NCBI GenBank assembly: GCA_951813075.1
Contig: OX638343.1
Location: forward strand, 2,291,999-2,355,998
Direction: 5' to 3'
DNA from: Arenicellales bacterium
GTDB taxonomy: Bacteria > Pseudomonadota > Gammaproteobacteria > Arenicellales > JAJDZL01
Length of the DNA stretch: 64,000 nucleotides
The notes below the pieces were generated by a model, which was not told the origin of the DNA, did not search any database, and saw only the letters and a list, made by a program, of their open reading frames with translations. This document shows, in pieces, positions 56,197-64,000 of the stretch; position 1 is the first letter of the stretch; every line of letters begins with the position of its first letter. The position numbers and the translations under genes were made by a program.

Positions 56197-56648
56197 ATGA
56201 ATCCGAAAAACAAAGCACCAGGCAAGTCCCATCGCAACGGTATTTCACTGATCGAGCTGATGGCAAAGTTTCCGGACGAGACCTCGGCACGCAAGTGGTT
56301 TGAGTCGATCATCTGGGAAGACGGTGTCGCGGTGTGCCACCGCTGCGGTGGTACCAACACTTACAAGGTTGCAAGCGGCAAACCGCTGCCGAACCGGTGC
56401 CGCGATTGCCGCAAGCATTTCTCGTTCCGCCACGGCACATTGCTGGCCGACTCGCATGTGCCGCTGCAAAAGTGGGAGATTGCGATCTATCTGCTGGCGA
56501 CGAGTCTGAAGGGCGTGTCGTCGATGAAACTGCATCGGAACCTGGATTTACCCAAAAGACGGCCTGGTGCATGCTGCACAAGATCCGATATGCCATTGGT
56601 GGGCAAAACCGCAGTCATTACAGTCAGGCAACAGATCACATTGAATGA
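56197..56648 (+). pseudogene. Truncated second copy of an ISXO2-type transposase
   Basis: The N-terminal part is a close relative of the transposase at 50.8-51.8 kb (GKSHRNGISLIELMAKFPDE, CHRCGGTN, CRDCRKHFSFRHGTLL, GVSSMKLHRNLDL). Near 56541 a frameshift follows, after which FTQKTAWCMLHKIRYAIGG is in another frame, and the catalytic residues beyond are absent. No inverted repeats were found at its ends. It is a remnant of a separate insertion of a related, not identical, element. Confidence 0.8.
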
Positions 56649-56905
56649 TTTTCGATGTTGCGGCTTTCAGGTTAAAACATTTAAGGTATCCAAAGGTCAT
56701 GGCCGGAGCGAACGTAACCTTTCTGTGGCAAGGTCTCAAAGGTTGTTGAGTGAACAATGATCCGGTTCCCGCTCGTATCATCAAAGAACTACCCCACACC
56801 AGTGCATGGCGCAGCACTACATATCGATTAGATTGTTGCTAGCCGGTATTTGCCTTCAATGACAAATGACAGGCAGTAACCCAGTGTTTTAAGTGACCGC
56901 TTGGT

Positions 56906-56993
56906 GATTTATTTTCATTCTGCCGCTGGATTATTTTCATTTAGCCGCTGGATTATTTTCATTTAGCCGCTGGTTTATTTTCATTCTGCCGAT
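56906..56993. repeat. Four-copy ~22-bp tandem repeat
   Basis: Units at 56906-56928, 56929-56950, 56951-56972 and 56973-56993 share (G)ATTATTTTCATT(TA/CT)GCCGCTG; units 2 and 3 are identical and units 1 and 4 share the variant CTGCCG. The array ends about 28 bases upstream of the DUF4143 ATPase pseudogene. It may be a set of binding sites for a regulator, or the multi-repeat end of a vanished transposon (IS21-type ends also have such arrays). Confidence 0.8.
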
Positions 56994-57021
56994 TTTCGTA
57001 ACGAGTAACAAAAAGATTAGA

Positions 57022-58305
57022 TTGCCTGCTGTGCCGCATTCATGTAATTATCCGCGATACATTCAGCGCAATGTAATTGATGCATTGTCGTATTCACCTG
57101 TCGTGTTGATACAAGGTTCCAGGCAGTGCGGTATAACAACGATTGCATCGAAGTTTCTCAAGTCAGAAGACGACACTGAGACAACCAGCATCAGTCCAGA
57201 ACTTAAGCTGCAAAACTACATTACATTCGATGACATCACAGAAAGAGAAAAAGTTCAAATTGACCAGGTCGCTTAACTGAATTCCTTGCCAAAGCGCGTC
57301 ATTTTCGATGAAATTCAAAGAGCACCCCAACTGTTGGAAGCAATCAAAATTGAAGTGGACTGAAATCGCTATCTGGGTAGATTCCTATTGACCGGTTCGT
57401 GCCATGTGCTGCAATTGGAAAGCATTTCAGATTCTCTGGCAGGCCGAATGCACATCATCACACTCAACCCGCTGGCACAATGCGAAATCGAACGATCCCA
57501 GCCAGACCTGCTGGACGCACTGCTTAGCAACCAATTGAAAGCTGGCCGCTATAGCGAGTTTGAGTCCCAATATACCCGACGAATGATAACAGGAGGCTAC
57601 CCGACGGCATTGAGAATGCCGGACGAAAAAAAGAAATCCAAATGGTATGAAGATTATTCACTTTCCATGATTGAACGGGACTTACAGGAATTATCAAGAT
57701 TCCAAAGAATCAATAATCTTCCCAAATTATTGAATTTTGCAGCGGCAAACACATCCAATCTATTGAACATCAACTCATTGGCTGCACCATTGGAAGAAAG
57801 TCGCCCGACTATAGGTAAGTTTCTTACTCTGCTGGAACGCCTGCCATCCTGGCACAGCAATCGGTACAAGAGACTGATCAAGTCACCTAAGTTACACATG
57901 ATGGACACTGGGCTTGCAGCCTCCATATTGAGAGTAAACAGCAATTCAATTCAAAATGACCCTAATCTGCATGGTCGACTTCTTGAAACCTTTGTTCTGA
58001 AAGAACTACAGCGACAGGCAAGTTTGCACGACAGTCGGTTGTGGTTTTCACATTTCAGGGATCGCGACGGTTTGGAGGTCGATATCGTTATCGAAAGTGA
58101 TTCATTGACAGTCGTCGGTGTGGAAGTCAAATCTGCAAAATCTGTCAACATTCATGACTTCAGAGGATTGAGGAAACTGGCGGTTCTGACCGGAGAGAAT
58201 TTTATCGGAGGCATAATTCTGTATGATGGCCCCATATGTCGACAGTTTGAAAATTATCTTTTTGCTGTGCCGATTCGAAGTCTTTGGGAACCACTTCCAA
58301 ATTAA
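57022..58305 (+). pseudogene. AAA-ATPase with DUF4143 domain, broken by two in-frame stops
   Basis: The proteins of this family have an N-terminal P-loop ATPase (AAA_14) and a C-terminal nuclease-like DUF4143 domain. One frame runs the whole length: YIQRNVIDALSYSPVVLIQG, GSRQCGITT where the family has G-P-R-Q-V-G-K-T-T, then TAA at 57274, LPKRVIFDEIQRAPQLLEAI, TGA at 57361, FLLTGSCHVLQLESISDSLAGRM, and the DUF4143 region with VGVEVKSAKSVNIHDFRGL near the end. The Walker-A lysine is replaced by isoleucine and two codons are stops while reading frame and similarity are kept, so the loss is recent. The role of the family is poorly known. Confidence 0.85.
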
Positions 58306-58902
58306 AATAAAGGCGAATAGTGATGATCGGAACCAATTTCGGTTCGATCAGCAATTCAGATTCATTTGATGTCTTGATGAACACAACAGACAGAAATTTC
58401 GCCGACCATTATCATCACGCTCATCCCGTCTCGTGCAACGGATTCGGAACGGGTGACGGAATGCAATCTTACTCCGTTACTTTTCACAGTCCATATTAAC
58501 AAACCACCACGCCGATAAGAATTCTTAGTCAGTGCCACATCCTCATTTTGGCAATGTCTAGCTGGCCTTTACGAAGCCGAGAGATCACAGCCGCGGTTTC
58601 TGTGATTTCACCTAGGCGACAGATGAAATGCTTGATAGAGATAAATTCTTCGGAATAAGCCTAATCATGGACACTACCGGCGAAATAATCGAAATAGGTT
58701 ACCGAGACTGTTTTCTTGTCCGAAATTGCAAGAAACCGCGAAATTCATCACAATTCTCTTGCAATTTCAGATTCTACAGATCGAGATATTACAAATTACC
58801 AATTTGTTGTTCATCTGATTTCATTGATAGACAACTAGTCGACATTGAGAATCCGCAAAGACAGATAAACTCGAATTTCACACCAATTTTTTTCTGATGC
58901 CA
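58306..58902. other. Intergenic stretch after the ATPase pseudogene
   Basis: About 600 bases without recognised genes. Short frames are present but have no family marks. A perfect 12-bp inverted repeat (GAAATTGCAAGA at 58722-58733, TCTTGCAATTTC at 58757-58768) lies about 135 bases past the end of the flavoenzyme gene. Confidence 0.4.
58722..58768. repeat. Perfect 12-bp inverted repeat with 23-base loop
   Basis: GAAATTGCAAGA and TCTTGCAATTTC are exact reverse complements. The arms are not followed by a T-run on either strand, so a conventional terminator is unlikely; an operator or a transposon remnant is possible. Confidence 0.4.
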
Positions 58903-60681
58903 CTAATCCCCTGAATTTGGCGGAAGAGGTGCAAAATCCCGGTCCGACATTTTGTCAACCGGAGAGGGGTTGCCCGGAAGTGAACGCCCTCCTAACTGAT
59001 GCATTAAGCCGGCTGCTGCATTTATTCCTGATTGCAGAGCGTGATTCACCCAACCAGCACTCCAAGAAATGTGGTCTCCACACAAGAATAGATTATTATG
59101 TATGGGTTCACCTGGCGTGAAATCGGTCGATTTCATGAAGTGCGTGAACAAATAGTATTGCAACGCATACTTCCCTGGAAGATTAAACTTGCATAGTCCT
59201 CGGAAGTGGGGTTCGTTCGCCCAAGAAATATCTACTGACGGTTGTGCTCCGACCATTTTCTGAATGAGCGATACCTGATCAGGGTAAGTCTCGCATAAAG
59301 CTCGTGAGTATAAAGCTTGGCGGTTGCCGAGCGGAGATGGTAATACTTTCCGTGCATCTTCAGCCCAACTATAGCTTGAACAAATACTTGAAGCGTATTT
59401 CGCATCTGGTGAAGTCGAAAGCCCAGCTTGGTTGCGAGCATCAACATAGTCGAATAAATAGGTAGCACGATATATACGGTCGGAAATTGTCATCCCGATA
59501 GCCCAAGACTTATCCGCATTTATCCACGGCGTGCCTTCAAGAAAACTAAAAGTCTTTGCCGAATCCCAGTAGTTCGTATCCCTGATCGCTCTCAGTAATT
59601 TTTTTCCGAAAAGCCTACCATCGTTAGCAAATTGAATTGACGATTCCAAAACATGAAGCTGGGGTGTGAAAATTGCAGCAGGGAATGTTTCCTCTGAATT
59701 AATGGTAGTTATGGTAATGCTACCATCGTCTTCAACCTTGATGCGAACTACCTCCCCTCGAGGACCGTCCGAATTGAGGCTTGCGAGGGACGTACCACTT
59801 GGCCAGTGAATCATTTCGGCAGAACTCGGTTGATCGTTCCAAAATCCATATGCGAATTTTGTGGTTCCCTCGACCAATAACTGCTGTTCTGTTTCCATTC
59901 CTGTGACGAGCAATCGGAAAATCTCCAAAACTGACATCGAATTGAAACTGTCCCAACCGCCAGTGCCGAAACCGACTTTTCCAAAGATATAGATTTGTTC
60001 ATCAGTAAACGCGCCCGATTCTGCTAGAAAAGCATAAAAACTTTTCTTATCCAATTTTTTCACAATATCGTTCCAGCGTTGTTTTATTTCCGGACGATTT
60101 TGATTAATAACAGCTTGCTGAAAATCTTTAAAATGTACTGTCGCAAGAGCGGCGTTCCAGGCATCATTGACATCTCTAAATAACTTGTATTTTCGATAGA
60201 ACTCTGTCAGTGAAGCTGCAGAATAGGTTCGTCCCTCAAGGTCTACAACTGTTTTGGGCACTTCAAACGGATCCGGAAATTTTGAGTAATGCAGTCCGAA
60301 ACGATTGACAAAATGAGCTTGGGTTTTGGCCGATGCAGGAAAACGCATGCAACCCATTTCTGCAACGGCAACTTCCAATGCGTCACCATATAGGGCTTTC
60401 ATACGTCCGCCAATTCGCGTCGTACCATCGGGATTCTTTTCTACTTCATAGTAAACGGGATGAAGCCCAATTTTCATCAATTGATAACCAGCAATTAAAC
60501 CCGAAGCCCCGGTTCCAATAATCGCAATTTTCTTACCATACTGGTCGGAGTCCATCTCACCTATTCGTTTATCGTTCCCATTGGAATCAGACCCAATATA
60601 TGCAACGTAATCGAACGGAAAATCTGGACCCAAATCAAGATCATTTGCTGCGTCAAATCGGCGTGGAATATTAGGAACCAT
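58903..60681 (-). CDS. Tryptophan 2-monooxygenase-like (IaaM-type) flavoenzyme
   Basis: A 592-residue flavin amine oxidase. After an N-terminal extension the FAD motif IAIIGTGASGLIAGYQLM starts at residue 52, RIGGRM at 89 and the substrate-side EMGCMRFP at 108; the latter equals the EMGAMRFP of Pseudomonas savastanoi tryptophan monooxygenase, whose arginine binds the amino acid carboxylate. FGKVGFGTGGWDSFNSMSVLEI, the SYSWAEDARKVLP block and LFLCGDHISWSAGWVNHALQSG also follow the IaaM pattern. IaaM oxidatively decarboxylates tryptophan to indole-3-acetamide; substrates of relatives include other aromatic amino acids, so tryptophan is not proven. The gene is 114 bases after the acyl-CoA ligase and probably in its operon. 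Confidence 0.75.
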   Translation of the reverse strand: MVPNIPRRFDAANDLDLGPDFPFDYVAYIGSDSNGNDKRIGEMDSDQYGKKIAIIGTGASGLIAGYQLMKIGLHPVYYEVEKNPDGTTRIGGRMKALYGDALEVAVAEMGCMRFPASAKTQAHFVNRFGLHYSKFPDPFEVPKTVVDLEGRTYSAASLTEFYRKYKLFRDVNDAWNAALATVHFKDFQQAVINQNRPEIKQRWNDIVKKLDKKSFYAFLAESGAFTDEQIYIFGKVGFGTGGWDSFNSMSVLEIFRLLVTGMETEQQLLVEGTTKFAYGFWNDQPSSAEMIHWPSGTSLASLNSDGPRGEVVRIKVEDDGSITITTINSEETFPAAIFTPQLHVLESSIQFANDGRLFGKKLLRAIRDTNYWDSAKTFSFLEGTPWINADKSWAIGMTISDRIYRATYLFDYVDARNQAGLSTSPDAKYASSICSSYSWAEDARKVLPSPLGNRQALYSRALCETYPDQVSLIQKMVGAQPSVDISWANEPHFRGLCKFNLPGKYALQYYLFTHFMKSTDFTPGEPIHNNLFLCGDHISWSAGWVNHALQSGINAAAGLMHQLGGRSLPGNPSPVDKMSDRDFAPLPPNSGD

Positions 60682-60795
60682 AAATTAATTTCTCCTATTG
60701 ATTGTTGATAAAAGTAGTACAAAAATTAAGTAATCGAGGAAAATTGCATATTCAATTTTTAAATATTCGTAAAATTTGGAGTAAACATGCTTGGT

Positions 60796-62511
60796 TTATG
60801 CTGACTCCAAGTTCAATTCCTTTCTCATCTCTTCGCGCATTTTGAACTTTTGCGGTTTTCCTGTTGCAGTCATAGGCATTTCGTTTACGAAGCGAATGTA
60901 GTACGGCACTTTGTAGTGTGCAATTTTTCCGCGACAGAAGTCTCTAATCGTTTCCTCACTAGCGTTGCTGTTCGACCGAAGAACAACCCATGCACACACC
61001 TGCTCTCCATATTTATCGTCCGGCACACCGAATACCTGTACTTGCGCAATATCGGGGTGCTGAAGTAAAAATTCTTCAATTTCCGCCGGATAAATGTTTT
61101 CACCGCCTCGTATCAACATATCTTTGATCCGACCAACAATGCGGCAGTAACCGTGAGCGTCGATAGTTGCCAAATCGCCGGTATGCATCCATCCGTTAAT
61201 AATGGAATTTGTAGTAATTTCGTCGTCTTTCCAGTAACCTTTCATTACAAGATAACCCCGAGTAAGTAACTCGCCCTGATCACCCACCGGAACCGTACTT
61301 CCGTCCCTATTGACAATCTTTGCTTCGGCATGAGGCTGAATTCGGCCAACAGTTGAAACACGATGATTAATGTGATCATGCACCTCAGTCTGAAATGAAA
61401 TAGGACTGGTCTCCGTCATTCCGTATGCGATGGTGATTTCTCGACAGTTCAATTCTTGAATGACCCGTTTCATCAGGGTTATGGGGCAAGGCGCACCGGC
61501 CATAATCCCAGTTCGCATTGCAGATAAATCGAATCGATCAAATTCCGGGTGATCCAACATTGCCGCAAACATCGTCGGCACACCGTGTACCGCCGAACAT
61601 CGTTCTTTTTCAAGTGCAACCAGCGTTTGACGGGCATCAAAGGATTCACCAGGAAATACCATTGCCGCCCCATAAGCTGCCGCCGACAAATTTCCGAGTA
61701 CCATGCCAAAACAATGGTAAAGCGGTACTGGAATACACAAAGATTCTCCCGGCTGAAGCCGCATTGCCCGGGCACAGAATATTGCGTTGTTGACTATATT
61801 GTGGTGAGACAGCGTGGCACCCTTGGGCGCTCCCGTTGTTCCTGAAGTAAACTGAATGTTGATGGAATCGAATGTCAATAACCCGTTTGAAATCGAATCA
61901 AGTCGCCAGCGGTGACCGCCTCCTCCTCGGTCCATGACCTCATCAAAACTGAATACCCCAGGTGCTGGATCGGGACCCAACTGAATCACCGTTCGCAATG
62001 ACGGCAATCGTCTGGAACGTATTCGCCCAGGTTGACTGTTTTCAAGCTCAGGCGCAATTTCTCGAATCATCTCGAGATAGGCTGAGGACTTAAATTGTGT
62101 CGATGTAACTAAGGCTTTAACCCCCACCTTGTTCAGGACATACTCCAATTCTGAAGAGCGATAAGCCGGATTTATATTTACCAGTATCAGTCCAATCCGG
62201 GCTGCCGCAAATTGTGTAATGAGCCACTCTGGACGATTTGGTGCCCAAATTCCAATGCGGTCGCCTTTGTAAAGATTCAGGTCCAGCAATCCTGCTGCCA
62301 TTCGGTCGACGCGCCTGGATAACTGGGCGTAAGTCCACCGATCTCCAGTCGCTTGGAAGACTGCAGCAGTGTGATCACCATAGCGATGAATCACTTCTTT
62401 GAAAAATGCCGGAACAGTCGTATCAATGAGCGCCGGGCTCGTTCGCCCTTTAACGTGGGAAAGCCCATCTACTGGGATGACAGTTCGTTCGCTGAGTGAC
62501 TGACGAGTCAT
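60796..62511 (-). CDS. AMP-forming acyl-CoA synthetase
   Basis: Activates a carboxylic acid with ATP and CoA. The 571 residues contain the P-loop-like FTSGTTGAPKGATLSHHN near residue 225, the central YGMTETSPISF near 375, and the adenylate-binding GWMHTGDLATID and KDMLIRGGENIYP near 455; the C-terminal lysine in PMTATGKPQKFKM completes the thioester-forming domain. The ATG at 62511 overlaps the amidase stop as TGATG; a TTG five codons upstream would overlap it further. The medium-sized acyl-pocket residues give no clear specificity, but the context of an amidase and an IaaM-like enzyme suggests an aryl- or indole-acetate. Confidence 0.9.
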   Translation of the reverse strand: MTRQSLSERTVIPVDGLSHVKGRTSPALIDTTVPAFFKEVIHRYGDHTAAVFQATGDRWTYAQLSRRVDRMAAGLLDLNLYKGDRIGIWAPNRPEWLITQFAAARIGLILVNINPAYRSSELEYVLNKVGVKALVTSTQFKSSAYLEMIREIAPELENSQPGRIRSRRLPSLRTVIQLGPDPAPGVFSFDEVMDRGGGGHRWRLDSISNGLLTFDSINIQFTSGTTGAPKGATLSHHNIVNNAIFCARAMRLQPGESLCIPVPLYHCFGMVLGNLSAAAYGAAMVFPGESFDARQTLVALEKERCSAVHGVPTMFAAMLDHPEFDRFDLSAMRTGIMAGAPCPITLMKRVIQELNCREITIAYGMTETSPISFQTEVHDHINHRVSTVGRIQPHAEAKIVNRDGSTVPVGDQGELLTRGYLVMKGYWKDDEITTNSIINGWMHTGDLATIDAHGYCRIVGRIKDMLIRGGENIYPAEIEEFLLQHPDIAQVQVFGVPDDKYGEQVCAWVVLRSNSNASEETIRDFCRGKIAHYKVPYYIRFVNEMPMTATGKPQKFKMREEMRKELNLESA

Positions 62512-63968
62512 CACATCTTGCGCCAATCGTCAACTTGCTCAAATGCTGCCGCAGCACGATAAATGACGGACTCCTGCCATTTGCGACCTACGATCATCAT
62601 CCCCACTGGCAACCCGTCACTCATTCCGCAAGGAATGGACATTGCAGGATGGCCTGTGATATTGAAAGGACACGTATTTACAATCATCTCGAACGCGCGT
62701 TGACAAATAAGTGACAGCGGAGCATCTTGCGGTGGCAGAGGAGTTGCCTTCATCGGCACTGTTGGTAAGATCAACAAGTCATACTTGCTCAGCACCTTTT
62801 CGTACTCGGAACGTAACAACCTGGCCAAATTTTGTGATTTGGCGTAATAGTGCCCTCGGTGGTGCTTTAGATAGTATTGGCCAACGAACATAGAAATCTT
62901 GAGCGTGTCGGAAAGTTCGTCCGCTCTGCCTCTCCAGTTGGCATGAAAATCCAGTAACGATGTGCTGTACATTCCTTCCCAACCAGTCCCCATACCATTG
63001 CCGTGCATCATTTGGTTGGTTAAACCCTCAAGTGCTATTGGTACCCAGATATCGGCACCCCAAAGATGAGCAGGAATTGAAACTTCATCAACAATTGCAC
63101 CTAATCTTTTGAATGACTCTGCTGCTGTACGATTTTTTTCGTCCACATCGGGTTCTGAGCTACTACGCCCGAAGCCTTCTTTCAACATTCCGATACGAAT
63201 CCCATTGACACCTTGTCCGATAGCGTTCAGATAATCGTCCACTTGGGGGTTGTACTGTCTGGGATCAAGCCAATCTTCGCCAGCAAGCACCTGTAACATC
63301 TTCGCGTTATCTCGCACGTTTTGTGTCATAGGCCCCGTGTGGTCGATTGTTGTCTCGATTGGCATGACTCCTGTATAAGGAACCAACCCATGAGTCGGTT
63401 TCATCCCATAGCAGCCAGAGAACGCCGCAGGAATTCGAATCGATCCTCCCTGGTCGCCACCAATCGCCAAGTCAACGAAATCTCCGGCAACCAGTGCGGC
63501 AGAACCGGAAGATGATCCTCCTGCGGAATAACCCATTTTGTGTGGGTTGTGAACAGGGCCTGTAGCGCTTGTATGACTTCCACCAGAGAGGCAGAAATAT
63601 TCACAGTGCGCTTTGCCGACAATTGTCGCTCCAGCGTCCAACAACCTCGTGACGATCGTTGCATCGACATCCGGTGTATATCCTTTAAGGGTCGATGCGC
63701 CATTCATCATTGGTACGCCAGCGAGGCAGACATTATCCTTCAGTGCCACTTTCTTACCTAGCAGCGGTCCCTGCGGAGCTCCCCTAACCTCAGTTTTAAC
63801 ATGCCAAGCATTGAGGGGATTCTCCTCGGGAGACGGGCGATATCCAGCAGTTCTGGGATATAGGACTGGTGGCAGGTAGTCCGGCATGGAGTCAACGGAA
63901 TCATACGCGTCGATCGTGCCCTGCATAACGTCGAGAAATTCCTGAATTTTCTCATCGGTCATGTTCAT
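62511..63968 (-). CDS. Amidase signature enzyme (nitrile-hydratase-type amidase)
   Basis: Hydrolyses an amide to acid and ammonia. The Lys-cisSer-Ser triad is visible: K77 in KVALKDNV, the serine-rich [11 protein letters not shown] near 151, and S176 in [11 protein letters not shown]. The N-terminus with [10 protein letters not shown] and [13 protein letters not shown], and the C-terminus with [29 protein letters not shown], look like the enantioselective amidases that accompany nitrile hydratase in Rhodococcus, and more distantly like the indoleacetamide hydrolase IaaH. No nitrile hydratase is seen. Combined with the downstream IaaM-like enzyme the substrate may be an amide such as indole-3-acetamide. 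The reading starts at ATG 63968, or at 63962. Confidence 0.88.
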   Translation of the reverse strand: MNMTDEKIQEFLDVMQGTIDAYDSVDSMPDYLPPVLYPRTAGYRPSPEENPLNAWHVKTEVRGAPQGPLLGKKVALKDNVCLAGVPMMNGASTLKGYTPDVDATIVTRLLDAGATIVGKAHCEYFCLSGGSHTSATGPVHNPHKMGYSAGGSSSGSAALVAGDFVDLAIGGDQGGSIRIPAAFSGCYGMKPTHGLVPYTGVMPIETTIDHTGPMTQNVRDNAKMLQVLAGEDWLDPRQYNPQVDDYLNAIGQGVNGIRIGMLKEGFGRSSSEPDVDEKNRTAAESFKRLGAIVDEVSIPAHLWGADIWVPIALEGLTNQMMHGNGMGTGWEGMYSTSLLDFHANWRGRADELSDTLKISMFVGQYYLKHHRGHYYAKSQNLARLLRSEYEKVLSKYDLLILPTVPMKATPLPPQDAPLSLICQRAFEMIVNTCPFNITGHPAMSIPCGMSDGLPVGMMIVGRKWQESVIYRAAAAFEQVDDWRKM

Positions 63969-64000
63969 CCGAAAATTCTCGACAATTTTCTTAAGCTGAG

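Noticed and set aside
56906..56993. Candidate CRISPR array
   Set aside because: Repeats are directly adjacent without unique spacers and no cas genes are present.
58628..58897. 89-codon frame downstream of the DUF4143 pseudogene
   Set aside because: It spans the 12-bp inverted repeat, has no family marks and low-complexity composition.

Overview
The window looks like a chromosome segment of a Gram-negative gammaproteobacterium of moderate GC content. Evidence for this is the gene order fis-purH-purD, cytochrome c4/engB/polA and ilvE/zinc-finger protein, together with waaA (Kdo transferase), TolC, RND pumps, HspQ and the aerobic HemF. TTG and GTG starts are common. The many broken genes and insertion sequences between 44.4 and 58.9 kb suggest a genome undergoing decay or exchange, as in a host-associated lineage; that last point is inference.

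Layout. 0-2.7 kb: tail of a DUF169-like gene, an atypical ATP-type PEP carboxykinase, and a protein-isoaspartate methyltransferase. 3.0-18.9 kb: a biosynthetic cluster with a single-module, fully reducing type I polyketide synthase (KS-AT-DH-inactive region-ER-KR-ACP), a thioester reductase fused to a sulfotransferase, a stand-alone APS kinase, an Sfp-type phosphopantetheinyl transferase, and an RND pump with its adaptor. Read together, the genes predict a reduced polyketide chain made from malonyl-CoA, released by reduction as an aldehyde or alcohol, sulfated with PAPS supplied by the dedicated kinase, and exported. A FadR-type regulator (19.6 kb) lies at the edge.

20.5-44.4 kb is mostly core genome: fis and purine synthesis (purH, purD, purE), tsaC, hemF, waaA, tolC and a Pcm-like gene, hspQ, uvrD, a PhnZ-like HD protein, ilvE, a phosphoglucose isomerase of the transaldolase-fusion type, malonyl-CoA decarboxylase, cytochrome c4, engB, polA, an ABC ATPase without a permease, DUF2782 and a histone-deacetylase-like amidohydrolase.

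44.4-58.9 kb is an accessory, decaying stretch: an AlbA_2/Schlafen-like ATP-binding protein with a duplicated, degenerate tail; a Fic gene broken by stops and frameshifts; a possible PD-(D/E)xK nuclease; a DUF5677-like protein; an ISXO2-type IS1595 element with recognisable inverted repeats and a second truncated copy; gcvT-gcvH without gcvP; a BCCT transporter; and a four-copy ~22-bp tandem repeat directly before a DUF4143 ATPase pseudogene.

58.9-64.0 kb holds a second candidate pathway on the minus strand: an amidase of the nitrile-hydratase-associated type, an acyl-CoA ligase overlapping it by one base, and a tryptophan 2-monooxygenase (IaaM)-like flavoenzyme. Together they would convert an amino acid to amide, acid and acyl-CoA. 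With tryptophan as substrate this is the indole-3-acetamide route to auxin followed by activation or catabolism.
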